Shown: in pieces, positions 45,158 through 52,574 of the stretch | How positions within the stretch are numbered: the stretch's first letter is position 1 | Layout: each line of letters opens with the position of its first letter | Assembly (NCBI GenBank): GCA_022843625.1 | Contig: JALHNH010000002.1 | Span: 62,001-126,000, forward strand | Direction: 5' to 3' | DNA: 64,000 nt | Origin: Bryobacter sp. | Lineage (GTDB): Bacteria; Acidobacteriota; Terriglobia; Bryobacterales; Bryobacteraceae | The notes under the pieces: generated by a model | The model's database searches: none | What the model was told of the DNA's origin: nothing | The model's input: the letters and a program-made list of their open reading frames with translations, nothing else | Program-made: the position numbers and the translations under genes

Positions 45158-45792
45158 CCCGCCGCACCCTCACCCTCCTACCCTTCGCCACCCTCCTCTA
45201 CGCGCAAAAGGACTTCCTCACCGAAGACGAAATCGAGCGCGTCCGCATCGCTCAGGAACCCAACGAGCGCCTCAAGCTCTACACCCTCTTCGCCCGCCAG
45301 CGTGTCGACCAGCTCAACCAGCTTTTCTCCAAAGAAAAAGCCGGCCGCAGCGTGCTCATCCACGACCTGCTGGATCAATACGCCAAAATCATCGAGGCCA
45401 TGGACATCGTAGTCGACGACGCCCTCCGCCGCGGCCTCCTTGTGCTTGAAGGCCTGCAAGCCGCCATGGGTGCCGAGCGCGCCATGCTCAAGAAGCTCGA
45501 AGCCTTCGCTGAACTGGAAGCCAAAGACCTCTCCCGCTACGAATTCGCCCTCACCACCGCCATCGAGACCACTCGCGATTCCATCACCTCAAGCGAAGAA
45601 GATCTCGCCGATCGCACCAAGCGCGTAGCCGACCAATCCAAGCAAGAGAAGGTCGAGCGCGAAAAGCTCATGACCGTAGCCGAAAAAGAAGAAAAGGCTG
45701 CCGCCGAGAAAAAGCTGGAAGGCGACCTGAAGCTCAAAGGCCGTAAGCCGCCCACCCTGCGCAAAAAGGGCGAAGTCCCCACCAAGCCTTAG
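45154..45792 (+). CDS. Exported coiled-coil hypothetical protein 2
   Basis: A 212-aa protein with a signal peptide (MTRRTLTLLPFATLLYAQ), a helical middle (RLKLYTLFARQRVDQLNQLF) and a highly charged coiled-coil tail (EKEEKAAAEKKLEGDLKLK) with a basic end. No family recognised. It lies between a 4-base overlap with hypothetical protein 1 and the UGA-containing rhodanese 25 bases downstream, so all three may be one transcript with the TPR gene. Confidence 0.65.
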   Translation: MTRRTLTLLPFATLLYAQKDFLTEDEIERVRIAQEPNERLKLYTLFARQRVDQLNQLFSKEKAGRSVLIHDLLDQYAKIIEAMDIVVDDALRRGLLVLEGLQAAMGAERAMLKKLEAFAELEAKDLSRYEFALTTAIETTRDSITSSEEDLADRTKRVADQSKQEKVEREKLMTVAEKEEKAAAEKKLEGDLKLKGRKPPTLRKKGEVPTKP

Positions 45793-45817
45793 GCTCTTTA
45801 TTCGATACACTCAAGCT

Positions 45818-46195
45818 ATGAAACGGTTCCTATTGGCGCTGGCCATCGGAGTCCTTGCTTTTTCGCAAACAAGAAAAATCACCGACGCCGAAGACCTCGC
45901 GCAACTACTCAAGAACGAGAAGAATATGTTCTTCCTCGACGTTCGTGAGCCCAAAGAGATCGAAGAACTCGGTTCTCTCAAAGGCTATGTAAACATCCCT
46001 CTCGGCGAGCTCGAAAAGCGCATCGGCGAAGTCCCCAAAGACAAAGCTATCGTCACCGCTTGAAACGGCGGAGGCCGAGCCGCGCGTGCCGCGGACATGC
46101 TCACCAAGGCTGGCTACAAAGTAGTCGCCTCTTGCGGTCTTAAAGACTGGAAAGAAAAGAAGAAAGATCTGGTGGGGGTGAAGCCCAAACCCTAG
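45818..46195 (+). CDS. Exported rhodanese-like selenoprotein (UGA at the catalytic position, Sec82)
   Basis: A 125-aa frame that is interrupted by one TGA at 46061-46063 and otherwise continuous to TAG at 46195. The N-terminus is a signal peptide (MKRFLLALAIGVLAFSQ). Rhodanese strands follow: MFFLDVREPKE (D41, R43), then GYVNIPLGEL. The active loop reads IVTA-Sec82-NGGGR87, which is the family's CxxGxR loop with UGA exactly in place of the catalytic cysteine. Downstream, AARAADMLTKAGYKVVASCGLKDW is the standard rhodanese C-terminal part, so the frame is intact after the UGA. A hairpin at 46080-46094 fits a SECIS. If read as a stop, the product would end just before its active site. A point-mutated pseudogene is the main alternative. 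Confidence 0.7.
46080..46094 (+). promoter_or_regulatory. Candidate bacterial SECIS hairpin, rhodanese
   Basis: A 5-bp perfect stem (46080-46084 CCGCG with 46090-46094 CGCGG) has the loop CGTGC, with G in the second loop position. The loop starts 22 bases after the UGA. A 3-bp GAG/CTC extension flanks it with an asymmetric bulge. Position and loop G satisfy the general bacterial SECIS model. It is weaker than the hairpin of the small membrane gene because GC-rich sequence pairs easily. Confidence 0.45.
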
Positions 46196-46197
46196 CT

Positions 46198-47247
46198 TTA
46201 CAGCACCGGATAGTCAATGTATCCTTGCGGACCCGGCGAATAAAAAGTCGCCGGGTCCGCTTTCTGTAGAGGTGCATCCAGCTCGAGCCGCGTCACCAAA
46301 TCCGGATTCGCAATAAAGGGTGTCCCAAATACAATCGCGTCGGCGCGCCCTTCCACCAGCGTCTTTTCTGACTCTTCACGCAAGAACCCACCACCCACCA
46401 ACAGCTTGCCTGTGTAAGCCTTGCGCAAAGCCACTTCGGCCCCAATCCCGGTTCGCATCACATGCAGATAGGCCAACCCCAACGGCGAAATCGCCTGCGC
46501 CAGAGCCTCATAAGCAGGAATGCAATCCTGATCATCAAGCCCATTGAACTTCATCCCCGGGCTCACCTTGATCCCAATCTTCCCTGCTGATCCTGCTGCT
46601 GCAATCATCGCCTGCAGAGTCTCGATCACAAAGCGATTCCGGTTCTCGATCGATCCGCCATAGATATCCGTGCGTTGATTCGCCCCTGGGCTCAAAAACT
46701 GGTTGGGCAAATAACCAGACGCCGCATGCAACTCCACTCCATCAAACCCAGCCCGAAGCGCCCGCTCCGTGGCCTCGCCAAACTCAGCGATCACAGAGGA
46801 AATTTCCGCCAGCTCCAGCGCCCGCGGCATATCATTCGGCTGCATGCCTTGCGCATCCGTCCACATCATTCCTTCCGCCCGGATGGCCGATGGTGCAATA
46901 GGTGCCTCAGCAATGTTGCGGTTCGCCGAATGCGCAATTCTCCCCACATGCATTAACTGGATAAAGATCTTGCCACCCTTGGCATGCACCGCATCCGTGA
47001 CCAGCTTCCACGCCGCTATCTGCTCGTCGTTGTAAATACCCGGAGTGCGAGCATAACCCATGCCCATCTCGCTGGTTCCGGTGCCTTCTGTAATGATCAG
47101 GCCGGCATCTGCCCGGGCCCCATAATATTCGGTTGTAAGCGAAGAAGGCACGCCCTTTGTATCAGCTCGGGAACGTGTCATCGGGGCCATAACAATGCGA
47201 TTGCGGAGCGAAACGCTACCAAGAGTCAGAGGAGTAAAGAGGTTCAT
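46198..47247 (-). CDS. Old yellow enzyme / NADH:flavin ene-reductase
   Basis: A 349-aa FMN-dependent TIM-barrel reductase that reduces activated C=C bonds such as N-ethylmaleimide or nitrate esters. Motifs are LRNRIVMAPMTRSRAD near the FMN site, FIQLMHVGRIAH, the catalytic GFDGVELHAASGYLPNQFLSP, IGIKVSPG and the C-terminal GFLREESEKTLVEGRAD. It is a NemA/OYE-class alkene reductase. It is convergent with the rhodanese, with two bases between the stops. Confidence 0.92.
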   Translation of the reverse strand: MNLFTPLTLGSVSLRNRIVMAPMTRSRADTKGVPSSLTTEYYGARADAGLIITEGTGTSEMGMGYARTPGIYNDEQIAAWKLVTDAVHAKGGKIFIQLMHVGRIAHSANRNIAEAPIAPSAIRAEGMMWTDAQGMQPNDMPRALELAEISSVIAEFGEATERALRAGFDGVELHAASGYLPNQFLSPGANQRTDIYGGSIENRNRFVIETLQAMIAAAGSAGKIGIKVSPGMKFNGLDDQDCIPAYEALAQAISPLGLAYLHVMRTGIGAEVALRKAYTGKLLVGGGFLREESEKTLVEGRADAIVFGTPFIANPDLVTRLELDAPLQKADPATFYSPGPQGYIDYPVL

Positions 47248-47291
47248 ACGACACCCCTATGATGTTCTTTGAGCTTCGAGAGTTGCAGCAA

Positions 47292-48419
47292 TTACTGTTG
47301 CAACGTAAAGGTGCCATCGGCATGCAATTGAAACACTCGCCCCCGCCAGTAAATCGTGTTGCCAAAGAACCCAGCCAACCAAAACCCAAAGCTCAACAGA
47401 TCCTGAAGCGGCAATAAATAAAGTTGCTTCGCGCTCGCACTATCGTTGAGCACACCGTTTTGAGTAGCAAAGGCTACTGTAAAACGCAGCATCAGCGCCG
47501 CTCCGATAAACCCAAACTCAAATCCTGTGAGCGGCCACACCGCCAGCAGTATAGGCAAAGGATTCGTAAAGAACTGCCCGATATATCCTAGCGGCCGCGA
47601 TCGCCGTGTCGAACGATGCCACCTCAGCCGGTGGGCAAAGTTCGCCTGCAATTCCTCAGACCCAATCCGGTGTTCCACCACATAGCTCGACAGAATCGAC
47701 TGCCATCCCCTGGCTGTCACTCTCTGCCCCAGCACAAAATCCTCAGCCAGATAATTCTGTAAGCTGCCCCACCCGCCAGCATCCGCAATCGCCGCCTTAC
47801 GTGCAGCCACAGTCGGCCCCAGCGTAAACTTCATCCCCTCCAGCATCCGCGCCACCAGGATCCCCGCAATGAACTCCGTATTCATCCCCAGCGCTTCCGT
47901 CTCGCTCCACAAACTCGGCCCGCCCACCGCCCGGTAGGGACAAGTGGCAACCCCCAGCTTCGGATTCGCCGCAAACTCATTCGAAAGTGTCGCCAGAAAA
48001 CTCTCCGTCACCCGAATGTCAGAATCCGACATCACCACAAGATCGTAAGCCGCCGCATCGCACAGCTTCTCAAGGCTCCATACCTTCGCGTTGGCGTAAG
48101 GCGGCTCGCCCACCAGCAGCATCCGCGAGGAGACCATTGGGAACTCCACCTGCAGTTTCTCAACTACAGCAATAGCCGGGTCCTCCGCCGTACGCACCGC
48201 AAATAGAATCTCCCAGTCACCCGAATAAACCTGCTGGAAAACGGAACGCAGATTCTCTTCAAGACCAAGATCTACGCCTTTCAAGGGCTTAACAATACTG
48301 ATGGAAAGCGGGTTCAACTGAGCCGCCGGCGGCACGCTCAGATAGCGGTAAACAGCCACCAGCACCAGGAAGCAATAGATGATCGCCCCCAGTGCCAGTA
48401 GCCAAAGTATGGAGGTCAT
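47292..48419 (-). CDS. GT21 membrane glycosyltransferase, HpnI-like
   Basis: A 375-aa family-2/21 glycosyltransferase with an N-terminal membrane helix and C-terminal helices. The catalytic pattern is D1, D2 in VVMSDSDIRV, D3 in NYLAEDFVLGQRV and (R/Q)xxRW as RLRWHRS. It resembles ceramide glucosyltransferase and the hopanoid glycosyltransferase HpnI. No hopanoid genes lie near, so HpnI is a resemblance only. It is immediately downstream of thrS on the same strand. Confidence 0.8.
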   Translation of the reverse strand: MTSILWLLALGAIIYCFLVLVAVYRYLSVPPAAQLNPLSISIVKPLKGVDLGLEENLRSVFQQVYSGDWEILFAVRTAEDPAIAVVEKLQVEFPMVSSRMLLVGEPPYANAKVWSLEKLCDAAAYDLVVMSDSDIRVTESFLATLSNEFAANPKLGVATCPYRAVGGPSLWSETEALGMNTEFIAGILVARMLEGMKFTLGPTVAARKAAIADAGGWGSLQNYLAEDFVLGQRVTARGWQSILSSYVVEHRIGSEELQANFAHRLRWHRSTRRSRPLGYIGQFFTNPLPILLAVWPLTGFEFGFIGAALMLRFTVAFATQNGVLNDSASAKQLYLLPLQDLLSFGFWLAGFFGNTIYWRGRVFQLHADGTFTLQQ

Positions 48420-50360
48420 TTATTCGATCGGAGTCTTGTTCTTGTTCACTTCGCTCAGCATTGCCGTGAACTCATCGAAGGTCTTCACCCCAAGATCTCC
48501 ATTGCGGCGATTTCGAACAGACACAGTGCCGGCATCCACTTCACGATCACCAATCACAAGCATGTAAGGGATCTTCATCAATTGCGCTTCGCGAATCTTG
48601 AAGTTCACCTTCTCATTCCGCTTGTCGATCTCCACCCGGAAGCCCTGCCCCTTCAGCTTCGCCGCCAACTCCTCGGCGTACACATTCGCACGGTCCGTCA
48701 CAGGCAACAGCGACACCTGGACCGGCGCAAGCCAAACCGGGAAAGCCCCGGCATAATGCTCCACCAGAATGCCGAAGAACCGCTCCACACTGCCAAACAG
48801 CGCACGGTGCACCATCATCGGCGTATGCTTGTTGCCATCTTCTCCGATGTAGTTCAGATTAAAGCGACGAGGCAGATTAAAGTCAAACTGCACGGTCGAG
48901 AGCTGCCATTTACGGCCAATCGCGTCAACCAGTTTGACGTCGATCTTCGGCCCATAGAACGCCGCCTCATCCGGCATCACCTTCACATCCAGTCCCAGCC
49001 GCGAAACTGCATTCTTCAGCGCATTCTCGGCCAGCAGCCATTCCTCAGGAGTACCCACATACTTGTCGGATTTCCCGCCATCCCAAGTCGAAAGCTCAGC
49101 CTCATACTTCTCAAACCCAAAGGTCTTCAGGGTATGGAAGGCAAAGTCCAGACAACCAATCACTTCGTCCTCAACCTGCTCCGGCGTACAGAAGATATGC
49201 GCATCATCCTGACAGAAGCCACGAACCCGCAACAAACCATGCAGCGTCCCGGACCGCTCATAGCGATACACCGTCCCAAGCTCACCCAGGCGAACCGGCA
49301 AATCCCGGTAGCTGTACTGCTTGTTGTCATAAATCAGAATGTGACAAGGGCAGTTCATCGGCTTCAGCTGATACGTTGCATCGTCGAGCTCCATCGGGAC
49401 AAACATGTTCTCCCCGTAGAAATTCGCGTGCCCCGACACTTCCCACAACTGACGCCGCGCCACATGCGGAGTCACCACCAGATCATAGCCGCGCTCCAGA
49501 TACGAATCGCGCATCCAGTCTTCCATGATCTTGCGCACCAGCGCACCCTTCGGATGGAAGAAGATCAGCCCCGGCCCGGCCAGCTCCTGAATCGAGATCA
49601 GATCCAGCTCACGGCCCAGCTTGCGATGGTCTCGCTTCTTGGCTTCCTCAAGCTGCTTCAAAAACTCGTCCTGGTCCTTCTGGCTATACCAGGCAGTCCC
49701 GTAAATACGTTGCAACTGCTGCCGCTTCTCATCGCCCTTCCAGTAAGCACCAGCCACCGATAGCAGCTTGAACGCCTTCAGTCTCTTGGTAGAAGGCACA
49801 TGCGGCCCACGGCAGAAATCGATAAAGTCCGGCCCCAGCGTGTACTCGGAGAAAATGTCATCAGCCCGCTCGGTGATCAGTTCCACCTTCATCGGCTCGT
49901 TCATCGCCTCATACTTGGCGATGCCCTCAGGCTTTCCAATCAGCTTTCTCTCAAAAGTAAGATCCCGGTCGCGGATCTCCGCCATCTTCTTCTCGATCTT
50001 CTCGAGGTCTTCGGTGGTAAACGGCTCTTTGCGATCAAAGTCGTAATAGAAACCGTTCTCGATCGGAGGGCCAATTCCAAGCTTGGTTTCGGGATAAAGC
50101 TCCAGCACCGCTACCGCCAGCAGGTGGGCGGTGGAATGCCGGTAAACGTCCATCGAGGCCTCGTCCTTGCTGGTCAGAATTGCAACAGAAGAATCGGCCT
50201 CCAGTGGACGGGTAAGGTCCCACAAGTTGCCGTTTACCTTAGCAACGACAGCATCGTCGGCGAGGCGCCGCGAGATCGACTGGGCAATATCAAGGGGGCG
50301 AGTGCCAGCGGGAAATGCCTTTTGGCTCCCGTCTGGCAGGGTAACAAGGACTTCACTCAT
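48420..50360 (-). CDS. thrS: Threonyl-tRNA synthetase
   Basis: A 646-aa class II synthetase. The TGS domain starts the protein (VTLPDGSQKAFPAGT). The editing domain has HSTAHLLAVAV, whose histidines hydrolyse mischarged Ser-tRNA. The core shows MNCPCHILIY, where the Cys ligates zinc, plus FCRGPHVPSTKRL, and an anticodon-binding domain ends the protein. All parts are intact. It ends at the base before the glycosyltransferase start. Confidence 0.98.
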   Translation of the reverse strand: MSEVLVTLPDGSQKAFPAGTRPLDIAQSISRRLADDAVVAKVNGNLWDLTRPLEADSSVAILTSKDEASMDVYRHSTAHLLAVAVLELYPETKLGIGPPIENGFYYDFDRKEPFTTEDLEKIEKKMAEIRDRDLTFERKLIGKPEGIAKYEAMNEPMKVELITERADDIFSEYTLGPDFIDFCRGPHVPSTKRLKAFKLLSVAGAYWKGDEKRQQLQRIYGTAWYSQKDQDEFLKQLEEAKKRDHRKLGRELDLISIQELAGPGLIFFHPKGALVRKIMEDWMRDSYLERGYDLVVTPHVARRQLWEVSGHANFYGENMFVPMELDDATYQLKPMNCPCHILIYDNKQYSYRDLPVRLGELGTVYRYERSGTLHGLLRVRGFCQDDAHIFCTPEQVEDEVIGCLDFAFHTLKTFGFEKYEAELSTWDGGKSDKYVGTPEEWLLAENALKNAVSRLGLDVKVMPDEAAFYGPKIDVKLVDAIGRKWQLSTVQFDFNLPRRFNLNYIGEDGNKHTPMMVHRALFGSVERFFGILVEHYAGAFPVWLAPVQVSLLPVTDRANVYAEELAAKLKGQGFRVEIDKRNEKVNFKIREAQLMKIPYMLVIGDREVDAGTVSVRNRRNGDLGVKTFDEFTAMLSEVNKNKTPIE

Positions 50361-50449
50361 GGATTTTTGGGGTTCAATTTCAGCGTAGCACGCAAGATGA
50401 CCGTAACTTTTTAGTGCCGCGAATACACTGGGTTATAGTGAGAGAAGCA

Positions 50450-51064
50450 ATGACATCCACGGAGCCACACAGCGACGAAGATTTGGTTGAGCTTGCTAAG
50501 TCGGGCGACGACACGGCTTTTCCTGAATTGGTAAAACGTTATAGTCGCCGCATCCTTCGGGTCGCTCGGAACATCACAAACCATGAAGAGGATTCCGAAG
50601 ACGTGTTGCAAGAGACCTTCATGAAAGCGTATACCCACCTGGACAGCTTCCAGGGCAATAGCAAGTTCTACACTTGGCTTGTACGCATCGCGATGAACGA
50701 ATCGCTCATGAAGCTCCGCAAGCGCAAAACCGGCAAGCTTGTTTCCCTCGACGAACAACTCAACACCGGCGAAGACACGATTGTCCGGGAAATCGCAGTT
50801 TGGGAAGGCAATCCTGAAGATACCTATTCCCAGGAAGAGCTCCGCGACATCCTCGACAAAACCATAGCCAGCCTGCCAGAAGGCTTCAGAACGGTCTTCA
50901 CGCTCAGGGACGTCGAAGAGCTCTCCACCGAAGAGACAGCTGAAGCCCTCGAACTAAGCATCCCAGCCGTAAAGAGTCGTCTCCTGCGCGCGCGCCTTCA
51001 GCTTCGCGAAAAGTTAACACGCCAATTCAAGAGTAAAGGGGAAAACGCCTTTGCCTACCTGTAA
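50450..51064 (+). CDS. ECF-type RNA polymerase sigma factor
   Basis: A sigma-70 family member of ~204 aa. Region 2 contains HEEDSEDVLQETFMKAYTHL, which binds core and opens DNA, and region 4 has SLPEGFRTVFTLRDVEELSTEETAEAL with the helix-turn-helix ALELSIPAVKSRLLRAR. The ATG at 50450 gives the usual N-terminus; an in-frame ATG at 50414 is also open. It is co-translated with the next gene, a probable zinc anti-sigma factor, through a 14-base overlap. Confidence 0.93.
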   Translation: MTSTEPHSDEDLVELAKSGDDTAFPELVKRYSRRILRVARNITNHEEDSEDVLQETFMKAYTHLDSFQGNSKFYTWLVRIAMNESLMKLRKRKTGKLVSLDEQLNTGEDTIVREIAVWEGNPEDTYSQEELRDILDKTIASLPEGFRTVFTLRDVEELSTEETAEALELSIPAVKSRLLRARLQLREKLTRQFKSKGENAFAYL

Positions 51065-51302
51065 AGACTTCTTGCGCGAACTCAGCGACTACCTCGATTC
51101 CGCCCTCGACCCGGCTACCAAAAAAGAACTTGATAAGCACGTCGAAGAATGCCCCAACTGCTGGGTCGTCCTCGACACCACGCAAAAGACCGTCAAGATC
51201 TACAAAGGCTGCGAGCCCCAGGCCGTCCCCGCCGCCCTCGAAGACAAACTCATGACCGCCCTCAAAGCCAAAATGGCCGAAAAGAAGTGCGGTAGCAGTT
51301 AG
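51051..51302 (+). CDS. Zinc-binding (zf-HC2) anti-sigma factor
   Basis: An 83-aa soluble protein starting at a TTG inside the sigma gene. It has the HxxxCxxC zinc-binding signature (H30, C34, C37 in HVEECPNC), with a conserved Cys4 near the N-terminus. This ZAS module binds and restrains ECF sigma factors, often releasing on oxidation or zinc loss. No membrane helix is visible, so the control would be cytosolic. Paired with the sigma factor at 50450-51064. Confidence 0.85.
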   Translation: MPTCKDFLRELSDYLDSALDPATKKELDKHVEECPNCWVVLDTTQKTVKIYKGCEPQAVPAALEDKLMTALKAKMAEKKCGSS

Positions 51303-51709
51303 CGCTTCTTGCTCTTCCAGCGATCTTCAACTTCTTTGTATAGCAATCGCAACGAATCTTCGCCATATTTAGCCACTGCCGCTGCTTCGCTCACGCTGTT
51401 GTAGCCGTCAGCGTAGCTATGATCGGTGGAATCATCAACCTCTATTTCGATCCCAAATCTTTGTTTGAGAAGTAAACGATACTCGCCTGTCCAAGCCTTC
51501 TCATGGCCATAGGCGAACCCCTTGTGTCTGCCAAACATTAGATCAACATGAGCCACGAGTTTCCCACGCGGCTCCACTGAAACGTGCCAGATGACAAAGC
51601 CAAGAATCAAAACAACAATCAGATTCCACATCTGATTCAATAGACGTTCAGATCTGGCAAAGCGTGGATGAGAGTTGTAATCCTTCCTTCCTTGCTTGTG
51701 CACCATCAC
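51299..51709 (-). CDS. Single-span membrane hypothetical protein
   Basis: A 136-aa protein with one hydrophobic helix near residues 28-43 (LIVVLILGFVIWHVSV) between two soluble parts; the C-terminal part is charged and helical (ALVAKYGEDSLRLLYKEVEDRW-like). No family recognised. It is convergent with the anti-sigma gene (shared TTAG at the stops) and divergent from the TacAT module. Confidence 0.6.
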   Translation of the reverse strand: MMVHKQGRKDYNSHPRFARSERLLNQMWNLIVVLILGFVIWHVSVEPRGKLVAHVDLMFGRHKGFAYGHEKAWTGEYRLLLKQRFGIEIEVDDSTDHSYADGYNSVSEAAAVAKYGEDSLRLLYKEVEDRWKSKKR

Positions 51710-51710
51710 T

Positions 51711-51733
51711 AGCTGTACGCCTTGAAGCTGTAC
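51711..51733. promoter_or_regulatory. Direct repeat before the TacAT-like operon, candidate operator
   Basis: Two copies of AGCTGTAC (51711-51718 and 51726-51733) are spaced 15 bases start to start, 20 bases before the antitoxin ATG. Ribbon-helix-helix antitoxins such as DUF1778/TacA usually bind repeats of this kind in their promoter. Function is inferred. Confidence 0.4.
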
Positions 51734-51753
51734 AATCTAATTGAGGTCATCTC

Positions 51754-52032
51754 ATGCCAAGAATCGCCGTCGAAGAAAATAGCCGCATGTCTTTGCGAAT
51801 TCGCGCCGAAGAGAAAGCACTCCTCATGCGGGCGGTTTCTCTTGAACACACAGACCTGACTGACTTTGTTCTACGGCACGCACTGCGCGCCGCGCACGAG
51901 GTAATCGACGAAGCAGACCGCGTCAAACTCTCTGCCCGCGACAGTATGCGGGTCCTCGACCTTCTCGAGAATCCACCTAAGCCAAACGCGAAGCTTATTG
52001 CTGCCGCTAAGGCACTCCCCAAAAGCATATGA
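51754..52032 (+). CDS. DUF1778/TacA-type antitoxin
   Basis: A 92-aa ribbon-helix-helix antitoxin. SRMSLRIRAEEKALLMRAVSLEH is the RHH-like N-terminus, and TDFVLRHALRAAHEVIDE the second helix. The C-terminal NPPKPNAKLIAAAKAL segment wraps the GNAT toxin in known TacA proteins. It overlaps the toxin gene by 4 bases. Confidence 0.85.
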   Translation: MPRIAVEENSRMSLRIRAEEKALLMRAVSLEHTDLTDFVLRHALRAAHEVIDEADRVKLSARDSMRVLDLLENPPKPNAKLIAAAKALPKSI

Positions 52033-52565
52033 AGAGTCTGGATTGGCGCGAAGAAGCAATCCAGAAGCACCACCGGCGCGAAACCTTCGACTGCGGCGAA
52101 CCCGCGCTCAATGATTTCTTACAACGCCATGCCCGCAAGAGTCACGAATTCGGCGGATCAAAAACCTTTCTGGCAATCGACCAGGCCGACGGCGAAACCG
52201 TCCTCGGCTACTACAGCTTAAGCCCTGCCTCCATTGCCTATGCACGCGCCCCGGAGATTATCAAACGAGGCTTGGCTCGCTATGAAGTTCCTGCCTTTCG
52301 TCTGGCACGCCTCGCTGTAGATTTTAGCTGCCAGGGCAAAGGTCTCGGCGGTCAGCTCCTACTAGCAGCAGGCAAGCGCTGCCTTGTAGCCGCAGCCGAA
52401 GTCGGCGGCGTAGCTCTACTGATAGACGCAAAGAACGAAAGGGTCGCCAGGTGGTACGCTTCTTATGGGGCTATCCAGGTCATCGATTCGCCCCTCACCC
52501 TCATGTTGCCCTTAACCACAATCGAAGCCACCTTGAAAACGCGCTCGAAAGCCCAAAGCGGCTAA
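52029..52565 (+). CDS. GNAT-family toxin (TacT-like, tRNA acetylation)
   Basis: A 178-aa GCN5-related acetyltransferase. FDCGEPALNDFLQRHA is the TacT-type N-terminus, FSCQGKGLGGQLL the acetyl-CoA loop and RWYASYGA holds the conserved catalytic tyrosine. TacT toxins acetylate the amino group of charged tRNAs and stop translation. Its antitoxin gene is directly upstream with a 4-base overlap. Confidence 0.85.
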   Translation: MKSLDWREEAIQKHHRRETFDCGEPALNDFLQRHARKSHEFGGSKTFLAIDQADGETVLGYYSLSPASIAYARAPEIIKRGLARYEVPAFRLARLAVDFSCQGKGLGGQLLLAAGKRCLVAAAEVGGVALLIDAKNERVARWYASYGAIQVIDSPLTLMLPLTTIEATLKTRSKAQSG

Positions 52566-52574
52566 ACTATCAGA

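Noticed and set aside
46064..46083. Shorter hairpin directly after the rhodanese UGA (GCGG with CCGC)
   Set aside because: Its loop starts only about 9 bases after the UGA, too close for the bacterial SECIS model; the hairpin at 46080-46094 fits better.
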